Origin: Azotobacter salinestris
Lineage (GTDB): Bacteria > Pseudomonadota > Gammaproteobacteria > Pseudomonadales > Pseudomonadaceae
Assembly (NCBI RefSeq): GCF_009363155.1
Contig: NZ_CP045302.1
Location: 4,323,001-4,387,000 of the forward strand
Direction of reading: 5' to 3'
DNA length: 64,000 nucleotides
Within the stretch, counting starts at the first letter, position 1. Each line of letters opens with the position of its first letter. The translations under genes and the position numbers were made by a program. The notes beneath the pieces were generated by a model. The model made no database searches. It was not told the origin of the DNA and saw only the letters and a program-made list of their open reading frames with translations. Positions 36,061-45,696 of this stretch are shown piece after piece.

Positions 36061-38718
36061 ATGCGTACCGAACAGCCGAAAACCGTTTATCTCAAGGACT
36101 ATCAGGCGCCCGACTACCTGATCGACGAGACCCACCTGAGCTTCGAGCTGCATGAGGACCGCACCCTGGTGCATGCGCGCCTGACGATGCGCCGCAACCC
36201 GGCTCATGGCGCCGGCCTGCCGCCGCTGGTGCTGGACGGGCAGCAGCTGGAACTCCTGTCGGTCGTCCTCGACGAGCGCGAGCTGGGCGCCCATGAATAC
36301 CAGGTGGACGACAGCCACCTGACCCTGCAGCCCGAGCGCGCCGGGTTCGTCGTCGAAACCCGCGTATGCATCCACCCGGAAAGCAACACCGCGCTCGAGG
36401 GGCTCTACAAGTCCGGCAAGATGTTCTGCACCCAGTGCGAGGCCGAGGGCTTCCGCAAGATCACCTACTACCTCGACCGCCCGGACGTGATGAGCACCTT
36501 TACCACCACGCTCACCGCCGAGCAGCAGCGCTACCCGGTACTGCTTTCCAATGGCAACCCGGTGGCCAGCGGCAGCGCGGACAACGGCCGGCACTGGGCG
36601 ACCTGGGAAGACCCCTTCAGGAAGCCCGCCTACCTGTTCGCCCTGGTCGCCGGCGACCTGTGGTGCGTGGAGGACGAATTCACCACCATGAGCGGCCGCG
36701 AGGTGGCCCTGCGCATCTATGTCGAGCCGGAGAACATCGACAAGTGCCAGCACGCCATGGACAGCCTCAAGCGCGCCATGCGCTGGGACGAGGAAGCCTA
36801 CGGTCGCGAGTACGACCTCGACATCTTCATGATCGTCGCGGTCAACGACTTCAACATGGGCGCCATGGAGAACAAGGGGCTCAACATCTTCAACTCCAGC
36901 GCCGTGCTGGCCAAGGCCGAGACCGCCACCGACGCCGCCCATCAGCGGGTCGAGGCGATCGTCGCCCACGAATATTTCCACAACTGGTCGGGCAACCGGG
37001 TGACCTGCCGCGACTGGTTCCAGCTGTCGCTCAAGGAAGGCTTCACCGTGTTCCGCGACGCCGGCTTTTCCGCCGACATGAATTCCGCCACGGTCAAGCG
37101 CATCGAGGACGTCGCCTACCTGCGCACCCACCAGTTCGCCGAGGATGCCGGCCCCATGGCCCACTCGGTGCGCCCGGACTCCTACATGGAGATCTCCAAC
37201 TTCTATACCCTGACCGTCTACGAGAAGGGTTCCGAAGTGGTGGGCATGCTGCGCACCCTGCTCGGTGCCGAGGGCTTTCGCAAGGGCAGCGACCTGTACT
37301 TCCAGCGTCATGACGGCCAGGCGGTGACCTGCGACGACTTCGTCAAGGCCATGGAGGACGCCAACGGCGTCGAGCTGACCCAGTTCAAGCGCTGGTACGG
37401 CCAGGCCGGCACGCCGCGCCTGGAGGTCGCCGAGCAGTACGATGCGAAGACCGGGACCTGCACCCTGACCTTTCGCCAGAGTTGCCCGCCGACCCCCGGC
37501 CAGGCGCACAAGGAGCCTCTGGTGATTCCCGTGGCGCTGGCGCTGCTCGACGGCCAGGGCCGCGAGCTGCCGCTGCGCCTGATCGACGAGGCCGAGGCAT
37601 GCGGTACCAGCCGGGTGCTGGCGGTAACCGCCGCCGAGCAGTCGTTCACCTTCACCGATCTGCCCGAGCGGCCGCTGCCGTCGCTGCTGCGCGGTTTCTC
37701 CGCGCCGGTCAAGCTGGTCTATCCCTACAGCCGCGACCAGCTGATGTTCCTCATGCAGCACGACTCCGACGGCTTCAACCGCTGGGAGGCCGGTCAGCAG
37801 CTCGCCGTGCAGGTGCTGCAGGAGCTGGTCGGCCAGCAGCAGCGCGGCGAATCCATGGTGCTCGACCGGCGCCTGCTCGTGGCGCTGAAGAGCGTGCTGG
37901 AGAACGAAACCCTGGATCAGGCCATGGTCGCCGAGATGCTCTCCCTGCCGGGCGAGGCCTATCTCATCGAGATCAGCGAGGTGGCCGACGTCTATGCCAT
38001 CCATGCGGCCCGGGAGTTCGCCCGCCGCGAGATCGCCAGTGCGCTGTACGAGCCGCTCTGGCAGCGCTACCAGGCCAACCGCGAAATCTCGCGCAGCAGC
38101 GCCTATGTCGCTTCGGCCGAGCACTTCGCCCGCCGCGCCCTGCAGAACATCGCGCTGTCCTACCTGATGCTCAGCGAGAGGCCGGAAGTGCTGGCGGCCT
38201 GCCAGGACCAGTACCAGGCGACCGACAACATGACCGAGCGCCTCGCCGCCCTGGCGGTACTGGTCAACTCGCCGTTCGAGGAGGAAAAGGCCAAGGCGCT
38301 GGCCCTGTTCGCCGACTACTTCCAGGACGATCCGCTGGTCATGGACCAGTGGCTCGGCGTGCAGGCCGGCTGCCCGCTGCCCGGCGGCCTGGAGCGCGTG
38401 CAGGCGCTGATGGAGCACCCGGCGTTCACCTTGAAGAACCCGAACAAGGTGCGTGCGCTGATCGGCGCCTTCGCCAACCAGAACCATGTCAACTTCCACC
38501 GCGCCGACGGCCTGGGTTATCGCTTCCTCGCCGATCAGGTGATCATGCTCAACGCCCTCAACCCGCAGATCGCCGCCCGCCAGCTGGCGCCGTTGACTCG
38601 CTGGCGCAAGTACGACGAGGCCCGTCAGGCACTGATGAGGGCCGAGCTGGAGCGCATCCTCGCCTCCGGCGAGCTGTCCAGCGACGTCTACGAAGTGGTC
38701 AGCAAGAGCCTGCTCTGA
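36061..38718 (+). CDS. pepN: Aminopeptidase N
   Basis: PepN is the main cytoplasmic zinc aminopeptidase of the M1 family. The 885-residue product has GAMEN at 267-271 for binding the substrate N terminus, and the zinc motif H303-E-x2-H307 (AHEYFHNW) with E326 (LKEGF). It starts MRTEQPKTVYLKDYQAPDYL. C-terminal helical repeats end at the normal length for bacterial PepN. A 179-bp gap separates it from the CoA transferase gene. Confidence 0.98.
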   Translation: MRTEQPKTVYLKDYQAPDYLIDETHLSFELHEDRTLVHARLTMRRNPAHGAGLPPLVLDGQQLELLSVVLDERELGAHEYQVDDSHLTLQPERAGFVVETRVCIHPESNTALEGLYKSGKMFCTQCEAEGFRKITYYLDRPDVMSTFTTTLTAEQQRYPVLLSNGNPVASGSADNGRHWATWEDPFRKPAYLFALVAGDLWCVEDEFTTMSGREVALRIYVEPENIDKCQHAMDSLKRAMRWDEEAYGREYDLDIFMIVAVNDFNMGAMENKGLNIFNSSAVLAKAETATDAAHQRVEAIVAHEYFHNWSGNRVTCRDWFQLSLKEGFTVFRDAGFSADMNSATVKRIEDVAYLRTHQFAEDAGPMAHSVRPDSYMEISNFYTLTVYEKGSEVVGMLRTLLGAEGFRKGSDLYFQRHDGQAVTCDDFVKAMEDANGVELTQFKRWYGQAGTPRLEVAEQYDAKTGTCTLTFRQSCPPTPGQAHKEPLVIPVALALLDGQGRELPLRLIDEAEACGTSRVLAVTAAEQSFTFTDLPERPLPSLLRGFSAPVKLVYPYSRDQLMFLMQHDSDGFNRWEAGQQLAVQVLQELVGQQQRGESMVLDRRLLVALKSVLENETLDQAMVAEMLSLPGEAYLIEISEVADVYAIHAAREFARREIASALYEPLWQRYQANREISRSSAYVASAEHFARRALQNIALSYLMLSERPEVLAACQDQYQATDNMTERLAALAVLVNSPFEEEKAKALALFADYFQDDPLVMDQWLGVQAGCPLPGGLERVQALMEHPAFTLKNPNKVRALIGAFANQNHVNFHRADGLGYRFLADQVIMLNALNPQIAARQLAPLTRWRKYDEARQALMRAELERILASGELSSDVYEVVSKSLL

Positions 38719-38897
38719 GTAGCAGAGCCCCTGCCTTTCCCGGGAGCGGAAAGGCAGGGCGCGGAATGGCTTTGCGGACAACGTCGGCGAATTTCGTCCA
38801 TTCGACCTTGGTATGGCTTCGACTTTCGTCTGGAAGCCAAATTGTCGCAAATGGATAAGACTCGGGCTCGTCGTCAACCTGACTCCGGGAAGCTCCC

Positions 38898-40394
38898 ATG
38901 TATTCTGATCGTATTCGCCTGCCCTCCCTGCTTGAAAAAATCATGAGCGCCGACGAAGCCGCAGCGCTGATCCAGGACGGCATGACCGTCGGCATGAGCG
39001 GATTCACCCGTGCCGGCGAAGCCAAGGCTGTGCCCCTGGCACTGGCCAAGCTGGCCGCCAGCTCGCCGCGCAAGATCTCCCTGGTCACCGGCGCCAGCCT
39101 GGGCAACGATCTGGACAAGAAGCTGACCGAGGCCGGGGCCCTGGCTCGCCGCATGCCCTTCCAGGTGGACAATACCCTGCGCAAGGCGATCAACGAAGGC
39201 AAGGTGCTGTTCGTCGACCAGCACCTGTCGGAAACCGTCGAGCAGATGCGCTCCAAGCAGATCAAGGCTCCGGACATCGCCGTGATCGAAGCCGTCGCCA
39301 TCACCGAGGAAGGTCACATCGTGCCGACCACCTCCGTGGGCAACTCCGCCAGCTTCGTCGCCGAGGCCAAGCAGGTGATCGTCGAGGTCAACCTGGCCCA
39401 CAACCTGAATCTCGAAGGTCTGCACGACATCTATATCCCGGTCGCTCGTCCGGGCCGGGGTCCGGTACCGCTGGTCAAGGTTGACGACCGCATCGGTACC
39501 AAGGCCATTCCGGTCGATCCGGCCAAGATCGTCGCCGTGGTCATCTGCGACACCCCGGACTCGCCGTCCACCGTCACTCCGCCGGACGACGAGACCCAGG
39601 CCATCGCCGACCACCTGATCGCCTTCCTGGAGCGCGAAGTGGCCGCCGGTCGCCTGACCAAGAGCCTGCTGCCGCTGCAGGCCGGCATCGGCTCCATCGC
39701 CAACGCCGTGATGTGCGGTCTGCTGAAGTCCGACTTCAGTGGCCTGACCATGTACTCCGAAGTGCTGCAGGACTCCACCTTCGAGCTGATCGATGCCGGC
39801 AAGATGGACTTCGCTTCGGGCTGCTCCATGACCCTCTCCGAAGAGTGCGGCAAGCGCGTGTTCGGCAACATGGAGAAGTACAAGGACAAGCTGGTGCTGC
39901 GTCCGCAGGAAATCTCCAACCTGCCGGAAATCGCCCGCCGTCTCGGCATCATCGGCATTAACACCGCGCTGGAATTCGACATCTACGGCAACGTCAACTC
40001 CACCCACGTTGGCGGCACCAAGATGATGAACGGCATCGGTGGTTCCGGCGACTTCGCCCGTAACGCCCATACCTCGATCTTCGTCACCAAGTCCATTGCC
40101 AAGGGCGGCGCGATCTCCAGCGTGGTGCCGATGGTCGGCCACGTCGACCATTGCGAACACGACGTGGACGTCGTGGTGACCGAGCAGGGCCTGGCCGACC
40201 TGCGTGGCCTGGCGCCGCGCGAGCGCGCCCGTGCCATCATCGACAACTGCGTGCATCCGGACTACCGCGCTGCGCTGAACGACTACTTCGAGCGCGCCTG
40301 CGCCAAGGGCGGTCAGACCCCGCACATCCTGCGCGAAGCCCTGGAGTGGCACATCAACCTGGAAGAGCGTGGCAGCATGCTGGCCAAAGGCTAA
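38898..40394 (+). CDS. Acetyl-CoA hydrolase / succinate-acetate CoA-transferase family protein
   Basis: This 498-residue enzyme starts MYSDRIRLPSLLEKIMSADE. It is a class I CoA-transferase of the ACH1/AarC type. The candidate active-site Glu is E288 in TMYSEVLQD, where the family forms the glutamyl-CoA thioester. GGSGDFARNAH and the late GLADLRGLAPRERA are conserved. The reaction is likely CoA exchange between acetate, succinate or propionate. In P. aeruginosa the homologue, as I recall, is elsewhere in the genome. It stands alone and is closed by a terminator. Confidence 0.92.
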   Translation: MYSDRIRLPSLLEKIMSADEAAALIQDGMTVGMSGFTRAGEAKAVPLALAKLAASSPRKISLVTGASLGNDLDKKLTEAGALARRMPFQVDNTLRKAINEGKVLFVDQHLSETVEQMRSKQIKAPDIAVIEAVAITEEGHIVPTTSVGNSASFVAEAKQVIVEVNLAHNLNLEGLHDIYIPVARPGRGPVPLVKVDDRIGTKAIPVDPAKIVAVVICDTPDSPSTVTPPDDETQAIADHLIAFLEREVAAGRLTKSLLPLQAGIGSIANAVMCGLLKSDFSGLTMYSEVLQDSTFELIDAGKMDFASGCSMTLSEECGKRVFGNMEKYKDKLVLRPQEISNLPEIARRLGIIGINTALEFDIYGNVNSTHVGGTKMMNGIGGSGDFARNAHTSIFVTKSIAKGGAISSVVPMVGHVDHCEHDVDVVVTEQGLADLRGLAPRERARAIIDNCVHPDYRAALNDYFERACAKGGQTPHILREALEWHINLEERGSMLAKG

Positions 40395-40416
40395 CGCCCG
40401 AGGTTCGCTCGACCCT

Positions 40417-40446
40417 GAAAACCGCGGCCCTCGGGCCGCGGTTTTC
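40417..40446 (+). terminator. Intrinsic terminator after the CoA-transferase gene
   Basis: GAAAACCGCGGCCC pairs perfectly with GGGCCGCGGTTTTC around a 2-nt centre (in practice a 4-nt or larger loop). A/T tracts lie on both sides. It starts 22 bp after the stop codon. Confidence 0.9.
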
Positions 40447-40819
40447 GTTTGGGCGCCAGATGGGCCGGGTGCGAAGGGTGGCTGGCCCGGGCGGCATTGC
40501 GCTCCTACTTGCACGACTTGCGCCGTGCACCCTCCGACCGCGCTCCATGAACTCTTCCGGCAGGGGCGCTGAAGCGCTCTTGCGCCATGTCTTCCGCCGG
40601 AACTGCCAGACAGCGCTAAAGGTTCCTGCTCCAGGAGGGCAGGCAGAGTCGTCGTGGTGACCTGGCTCGTCCAGCCCGTCGCCCGTCACCTTCAGTATTG
40701 CTGGGGTGGAGCGGATCGGTGCGACTGGCGAAGGCGGTCTGCCATGAAAACGGCAGCTGTCGGCGGAATTGCCTCCCTATGCGGGCTTCAGACCCGCCGC
40801 CATCCTGCCCACACCTTTC
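40447..40819. other. Intergenic region with no recognised feature
   Basis: This 373-bp gap lies between the CoA-transferase terminator and the convergent end of the BatD gene. No ORF with a ribosome binding site, no repeat and no RNA gene was recognised. It has no obvious promoter because both flanking genes point into it. Confidence 0.4.
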
Positions 40820-42457
40820 TCAGCGCGGATAGAGCGGCGGCAAATGGCTCTGTCCTGGGGCTGTGCCCGTCTCCTCGGCCGGCGGCAGATCGCGGATCGC
40901 CTGCCAGAGATCCTCGCCCTGCCAGCGCTGGCCGCTCTCGCTGTAGAGCGCGCCGTTCAACCCGTCGAGGGCGTCCGACAGGGGCACGAAGCGTGCCGCC
41001 ATCGCGGCCAGGGTTTCCGGTTGCTGGCGGGCCCAGGCGTCGAGGGCCTGGCGGGTCGCCTGGGTGTCGTTGGCCTGGCAGGCGCGGCGCAGGTCGTCGA
41101 GCAGGCTGCGTGGACTCGGCCCGACGATGGCACTGCGCAGCACCGCCGGCTGGCGGCGGGCGCGCCACCAGAGGCCGAAGCCGAGCAGGGTGGTACAGAA
41201 CAGCAGGGCGCTGGCCAGTTGCCAGATCCAGAGCTTCTGCCCCGGCAGGGGGCGGGAAGCAGTGCCGGGCTGCGATGGCTCCTCGGCCAGCGCCGGATTC
41301 TCCGCCACCATCAGGGTACGCGCCGGCAGGCGGGTGTGCTCCAGACGGTCGTGAACGGTGTTCCACCAAACCACCTCCTGCGCCGGCAGTTCGATGCGAC
41401 CATCGCGGGTCGGCACCAGGGCCTCGCGCTCCTCGCGGCTGCCGATCAGGCCGCGCTCGCCTGCCTGGCTGGCAAGTTGCGGCTGGTCGGGGTAGCGGCG
41501 CAGGCCGTCGACCGTCGGGCTGACCAGCGGCGGCAACTGAGCGCCGCTCAGCCCGTCGGCCTTGAGAGTCAGCTGGCGGGTCAGCGACTCGCCGGCCCGC
41601 GCCTGTTCCGGCGCGGGACTCCAGTTCTCGCTCAGGATGAGCGCGCGGGCCGGCAGCCAGGGCGCGTCGGCAGGGTATTCGGCCGGTCTGGCCTTGACGA
41701 TCAGGGGGATGGCCGGCGACTCGACGCGGATCTGCCGGCCGCTGTGCGGGCCGAAAGGCAGCAGGCCGTTGCGGTCCGGGGTACGGCTGACCTCGGTGGC
41801 GGTGAAGGCCTGGGCGGGGATCAGCAGTTCGCCGCTGTGCTGGGGAAAGAGCGCGTAGCGCACTTCGATCACTCCGTGGCGCACGCCGTTGACGGTGGTC
41901 TCGTAGGTGCGTGGCGCACCGAGCGCCTCGACGCGGGCGTCGGTCATCTGCAGCGGACTCAGGCTGCTGTCGTCGTAGAGCGACACCGAGTGGTAGATGC
42001 GCAGGGTGAGCACGACCTGGGCCTGCACGTAGACACTTTCCCGGTCAAGGGTGGCGTCGATGAACACCGACGCCAGTCTGGCCGGGGCGGTCTCGACCGC
42101 GCTTTGCTGCACGTGCAGGACGATCGCCTGGGTCTGGCGGTCGCCCAGGCGCAGGGGCGGGATCGTCAGCTGGCCGGGACGCCTGGGCTGCAGGGTGACG
42201 ATCCAGTGGGTAGCGTTGCGGAAGTCCCCGGTCGTACTGCTCGGACGGTTGACCTGGCGGGTGCCGAGCACCTCGAAGTGCTCCTCGAGGGGGCTCAGGT
42301 CCGGTTTGCCGAGAGGCGCGGGATCACTGCTTTCCAGGGTCAGCTCGAGGGTTTCGCCGGTACCGAGGCGAGTGCGGTCGACCCGGGCGGTGAATTCCTC
42401 GCCCAGGGCCGTCCAGGCCAGCAGGCAGAGCAGAAGGATGCAGAACGGGCGGATCAT
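40820..42457 (-). CDS. BatD-like protein (last gene of the MoxR operon)
   Basis: The 545-residue product starts with a signal peptide, MIRPFCILLLCLLAWTALGE. It then has repeated beta-sandwich domains typical of BatD (FTARVDRTRLGTGETLELTL, VTLQPRRPGQLTIPPLRLGD). One transmembrane helix lies late (LWIWQLASALLFCTTLLGFG), followed by a cytoplasmic helical domain. Bat proteins act with MoxR ATPases in envelope stress or aerotolerance; the exact role is not settled. Its ATG overlaps the preceding gene's stop by 4 bp. Confidence 0.88.
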   Translation of the reverse strand: MIRPFCILLLCLLAWTALGEEFTARVDRTRLGTGETLELTLESSDPAPLGKPDLSPLEEHFEVLGTRQVNRPSSTTGDFRNATHWIVTLQPRRPGQLTIPPLRLGDRQTQAIVLHVQQSAVETAPARLASVFIDATLDRESVYVQAQVVLTLRIYHSVSLYDDSSLSPLQMTDARVEALGAPRTYETTVNGVRHGVIEVRYALFPQHSGELLIPAQAFTATEVSRTPDRNGLLPFGPHSGRQIRVESPAIPLIVKARPAEYPADAPWLPARALILSENWSPAPEQARAGESLTRQLTLKADGLSGAQLPPLVSPTVDGLRRYPDQPQLASQAGERGLIGSREEREALVPTRDGRIELPAQEVVWWNTVHDRLEHTRLPARTLMVAENPALAEEPSQPGTASRPLPGQKLWIWQLASALLFCTTLLGFGLWWRARRQPAVLRSAIVGPSPRSLLDDLRRACQANDTQATRQALDAWARQQPETLAAMAARFVPLSDALDGLNGALYSESGQRWQGEDLWQAIRDLPPAEETGTAPGQSHLPPLYPR

Positions 42458-44196
42458 GGACTGGCTTCCCGGTGCTGTTGCTGTTCATACCAGAATTTGC
42501 GCCGCAGCAGCTCTCCGGGATTGTCCGGAATCTGGCGCAGCCACTGTTCCAGAGCCTGGCGGTGCTCGTCGGCGAAGGGCTCGGGCGCGGCCGTGGCGAT
42601 CGGGTCGGACTCCGGCGCTGCGTCACCCGTGGCCTGCGCTTCGCCTTGCGCCGATCCGCGGGCGCCCGGTTGTGCCGTCGCGTCATTCGGGCCGGCATCC
42701 TCGGACGCCTGCGGCGCCGGTGCGTCGGCCTGGCTGTCGTTCTGCCCGCCGCTCTGCCCGGACGGACCGTCCTGGCCTGACTGCGCCTGCTGCTGTTCGC
42801 CAGTACCCTCGGCCCCGGGCTGCTGACCCTGCTGCTGGCGCTGACGCAGCAACTCCTCGACCAGGGCCCTGTTGTGCAGCGCCGGCTCCAGGGCCGGCTG
42901 CAGTTCCAGCGCGCGCTCGTAGGCGTCCAGCGCGGCCTCCAGCTCGCCGGCCCGGGCCAGGGCGTTGCCACGGTTGTAGTGGGCGGCGGCACCCCGGCCC
43001 AGGGCGAAGCGCTCGGCGGCGGCGGCGTAGTCGCCGGCCTGGTAGAGGGCCAGGCCCTGCCACTGGCTGTCTTCGAAGCGTCGTGCGGCGTCCTCCGGCC
43101 GGCCGGCCTGGAGCAGGACGCGGCCCTGCTGGTCGGGGCGCAGCCACAGGTCGGTGAACTCGAAGGCCTGGCCGGGCTGGGGCAGACCTAGCAGCAGGGG
43201 CAGGGCCAGCAGCCAGCCGCGCCGGCCGGCGCAGGCCGCCAGCAGGAGCAGTGGCAGCAGCAGCCAGTGGCCCTGATCGGCCCAGGCATCGAGGCGCGCC
43301 GTCTCTTCGCCCTCGCGCAGCAGCTGCGGCCCCTGGAGCAGGCCGAGCCGATGAAGGTCGCGGTCGTCCAGGCTGACGCTCTGGTAGCGCCCGCCGAGGC
43401 TTTCGGAAAAGCGCGCAAGCCCGGCACTGTCCAGCTGGGCGAGGAGGATGGCGCCCTGTTCGTCCTTGAGGAAGCTGCCGTCTTCCTGGGCGATGGGCGC
43501 TCCGCCGGGGCTGCCGATGCCGAGGATGGCGAGGCGTTCGCCGTCGCCGCCGAGCGCCCGGGCGATGCCCTGGCGTTCCCGCTCGTCCAGCTCGCTGCCG
43601 ATCAAGAGCAGTTGGCCGCGGCCCCGGGCGCCCTGTTCGAGCAGGGCCAGGCCGCGGGCCACGGCGAGGTCGGCGCGCCGCCCGGCGACCGGCATGATCG
43701 GCGGGGCGAGGGCATCCAGCAGGTTGCGGGTGGTCTCCAGGTCGTCGGACAGCGGCACCAGGGTGTGCGCGCTGCCGGCGTAGACGACCACCGCGGTCTG
43801 CGCCTCCTGGCGCGCCTCCAGCAGGTCGAGCAGCTTGTGCCTGGCCAGCGCCAGGCGGTTCGGCGCGAGGTCGCCGGCGAGCATGCTCGGGGTCAGCTCG
43901 AGCAGCACCACCAGCGGATCGGCACGCTTCAGGGGGAGCTGCTCGATGCGCTGCCAACTCGGGCCGAGCAGGGCGACGAGGGCGAGCAGCCAGGCCAGGC
44001 CGAGGGCGATCCACGGCAGGCGGTTGCCGCGTCCGGCGCGTGCACCGAGCAACGCCGCATGGAAGGCCGGCGGCAGCAGCAGCTCCCAGCGTCCGGCGCG
44101 TCGTTCGCGGTGCCAGAGCCGCCAGAGCAGCCAGGCGAGCAGGGGCAGCAGGAGCAGCCATTCGGGGCGCAGCCAGTGCGGCCAGAGGACGTTCAT
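42454..44196 (-). CDS. VWA and TPR domain membrane protein (BatB/BatC fusion)
   Basis: The 580-residue protein has N-terminal transmembrane helices (WPHWLRPEWLLLLPLLAWLL), a von Willebrand A domain from about residue 90, another helix near 310-330, and TPR units near 380-445 (AAAHYNRGNALARAGELEA, ALDAYERALELQP). A Gln/Gly/Ser/Asp-rich low-complexity tail follows. The metal-binding motif that should be DxSxS reads ELTPS, so metal binding is doubtful. It combines what are BatB and BatC in other bacteria. It overlaps both neighbours by 4 bp. Confidence 0.9.
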   Translation of the reverse strand: MNVLWPHWLRPEWLLLLPLLAWLLWRLWHRERRAGRWELLLPPAFHAALLGARAGRGNRLPWIALGLAWLLALVALLGPSWQRIEQLPLKRADPLVVLLELTPSMLAGDLAPNRLALARHKLLDLLEARQEAQTAVVVYAGSAHTLVPLSDDLETTRNLLDALAPPIMPVAGRRADLAVARGLALLEQGARGRGQLLLIGSELDERERQGIARALGGDGERLAILGIGSPGGAPIAQEDGSFLKDEQGAILLAQLDSAGLARFSESLGGRYQSVSLDDRDLHRLGLLQGPQLLREGEETARLDAWADQGHWLLLPLLLLAACAGRRGWLLALPLLLGLPQPGQAFEFTDLWLRPDQQGRVLLQAGRPEDAARRFEDSQWQGLALYQAGDYAAAAERFALGRGAAAHYNRGNALARAGELEAALDAYERALELQPALEPALHNRALVEELLRQRQQQGQQPGAEGTGEQQQAQSGQDGPSGQSGGQNDSQADAPAPQASEDAGPNDATAQPGARGSAQGEAQATGDAAPESDPIATAAPEPFADEHRQALEQWLRQIPDNPGELLRRKFWYEQQQHREASP

Positions 44197-45200
44197 CGGC
44201 GTGATCCTCCCGGACGGGCGCGCGGCGGCCAGAGGGTGCGCGCTACCGACAGCAGGCTGAGCAGCAGCGCCGTGGCCAGCGGCCAGGCATACAGCGGACG
44301 CGCGGGGCGCGCCTGGGTCGGCGTCTGGGCGACCGGCTCAAGGCGGTCGAGGGTTTCCTCGATGGCGTTCAGCTCCTCGGTACTGCGGGCGCGGAAGTAG
44401 GTGCCGCCGGTCTCTGCGGCGATGGTGCGCAGGCTCGGCTCGTCGAGGTCCAGCCCGGGCGTCAGGCCGAGCAGGCCGGGCAGGCCGTCCTGCTGGGGAT
44501 CGGCGCCGATGCCGATGGTGTGGATGCGTACGCCTTCCCCGGCGGCCAGGCGGGCTGCGACCTGCGGGTCGATCTCCCCGGCGGTGTTGGCGCCGTCGGT
44601 GACCAGTATCAGCACGCGGCTCTGCGCCGGTCGCTGGCGCAGGCGCTTGAGCGCCAAGCCGATGGCATCGCCCAGAGCGGTGTTCTTGCCGGCGATGCCG
44701 ATCATGGCCTCCTCCAGCCAAATGCGCACGGTCTGGCGGTCGAAGGTCAGCGGGGCCTGCAGGTAGGCCTGGCTGCCGAACAGGATCAGCCCGACACGGT
44801 CGCCCTGACGGTCCTCGATGAACTGGCCGAGCAGGCGCTTGACCAGTTCCAGGCGGCTGATGGTTTCGCCCTGCCACTGCATGTCGGCGTATTCCATGGA
44901 GCCGGAGACGTCCACCGCCAGCAGCAGGTCGCGGCCGCTGGTCGGCAGCGGCCGGGGCTCGCCGACCCATTCGGGGCGGGCGGCAGCCGAGAGCAGCAGC
45001 AGCCAGAGCAGGACGAACGGCGCCTGTTGCCGCCAGCCCGGCAGGCGCAGGCGGGCACGGCGGCCGCTGAGGCTTTCCAGCTCGGCGAGGAAGGTCACCC
45101 GGAGCGCCGCCTCGCCGCTGTCGGCCGGCGGCAGCAGCAGGCGCAGCAGCCAGGGCAGCGGGGCGAGCAGGAAGACCCAGGGCCAGGCGAATTCAAACAT
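44193..45200 (-). CDS. VWA domain membrane protein (BatA-like)
   Basis: The 335-residue protein has two N-terminal transmembrane helices, a von Willebrand A domain and one C-terminal helix. Its MIDAS motif is intact, DVSGSM, with the later metal ligands in TALGDAIG and VTDGANTAGE. This is the active-looking partner of the degenerate VWA protein downstream. It overlaps the upstream DUF4381 gene by 8 bp and the downstream gene by 4 bp. Confidence 0.92.
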   Translation of the reverse strand: MFEFAWPWVFLLAPLPWLLRLLLPPADSGEAALRVTFLAELESLSGRRARLRLPGWRQQAPFVLLWLLLLSAAARPEWVGEPRPLPTSGRDLLLAVDVSGSMEYADMQWQGETISRLELVKRLLGQFIEDRQGDRVGLILFGSQAYLQAPLTFDRQTVRIWLEEAMIGIAGKNTALGDAIGLALKRLRQRPAQSRVLILVTDGANTAGEIDPQVAARLAAGEGVRIHTIGIGADPQQDGLPGLLGLTPGLDLDEPSLRTIAAETGGTYFRARSTEELNAIEETLDRLEPVAQTPTQARPARPLYAWPLATALLLSLLSVARTLWPPRARPGGSRR

Positions 45201-45696
45201 GCCGGCGGATCCAGGTTTCCACGGCCTGGTAGAGGCCGTCGATGGCCTTGTCGTCGAGCCGGCATTCGGCGCGGTAGCCGCCCTCCACGAGAATCATCCA
45301 GCGGGTCAGGCCGGCAGCCGGGCAGCGGCTGTCGAGATAGGCCAGCCAGGCGCGGCCGCTCAGAGTATGGCTGTGGCTGTCCGGGTAGTGGGCGCGGCAC
45401 AGGCGCTTGAGCAGTGCGTTAAGCTGCTGCAGCCAGGGCCCGGCAGGCATGTCGTAGGGCTTGCGCAGTTGCGCCAGCTCTTCCAGGGCGGCGACGCGCA
45501 GCGGATCGAGGGCCTGCGGCGGCGCCGCCGGTTCGCTGCGCCGCCGCGGGCGCTGCCACTGCAGCCAGCAGAAGGCCCCGAGCGAGGCCAGGGCGACCAG
45601 CGCCAGCAGCCACCAGCCGGGGGCCGGCGGCCACCAGGGCACGGTCGGCGGGGAAATCAGCGGCTGCAGCCGGTCGAGCGGGTTCATGGTTGTCAT
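45193..45696 (-). CDS. DUF4381 membrane protein
   Basis: The 167-residue protein has one transmembrane helix near residues 27-47 (GWWLLALVALASLGAFCWLQ) and a soluble helical C-terminal domain (LNALLKRLCRAHYP, GRAWLAYLDSRCP). It matches DUF4381, found only within MoxR-VWA operons. Function is unknown. It overlaps both neighbouring genes. Confidence 0.88.
   Translation of the reverse strand: MTTMNPLDRLQPLISPPTVPWWPPAPGWWLLALVALASLGAFCWLQWQRPRRRSEPAAPPQALDPLRVAALEELAQLRKPYDMPAGPWLQQLNALLKRLCRAHYPDSHSHTLSGRAWLAYLDSRCPAAGLTRWMILVEGGYRAECRLDDKAIDGLYQAVETWIRRHV

Noticed and set aside
34942-38877. A 1311-codon open frame antisense to pepN and its upstream genes
   Set aside because: Same antisense high-GC artefact. 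The sense strand encodes a complete aminopeptidase N with all catalytic residues, and the antisense frame spans three sense genes.
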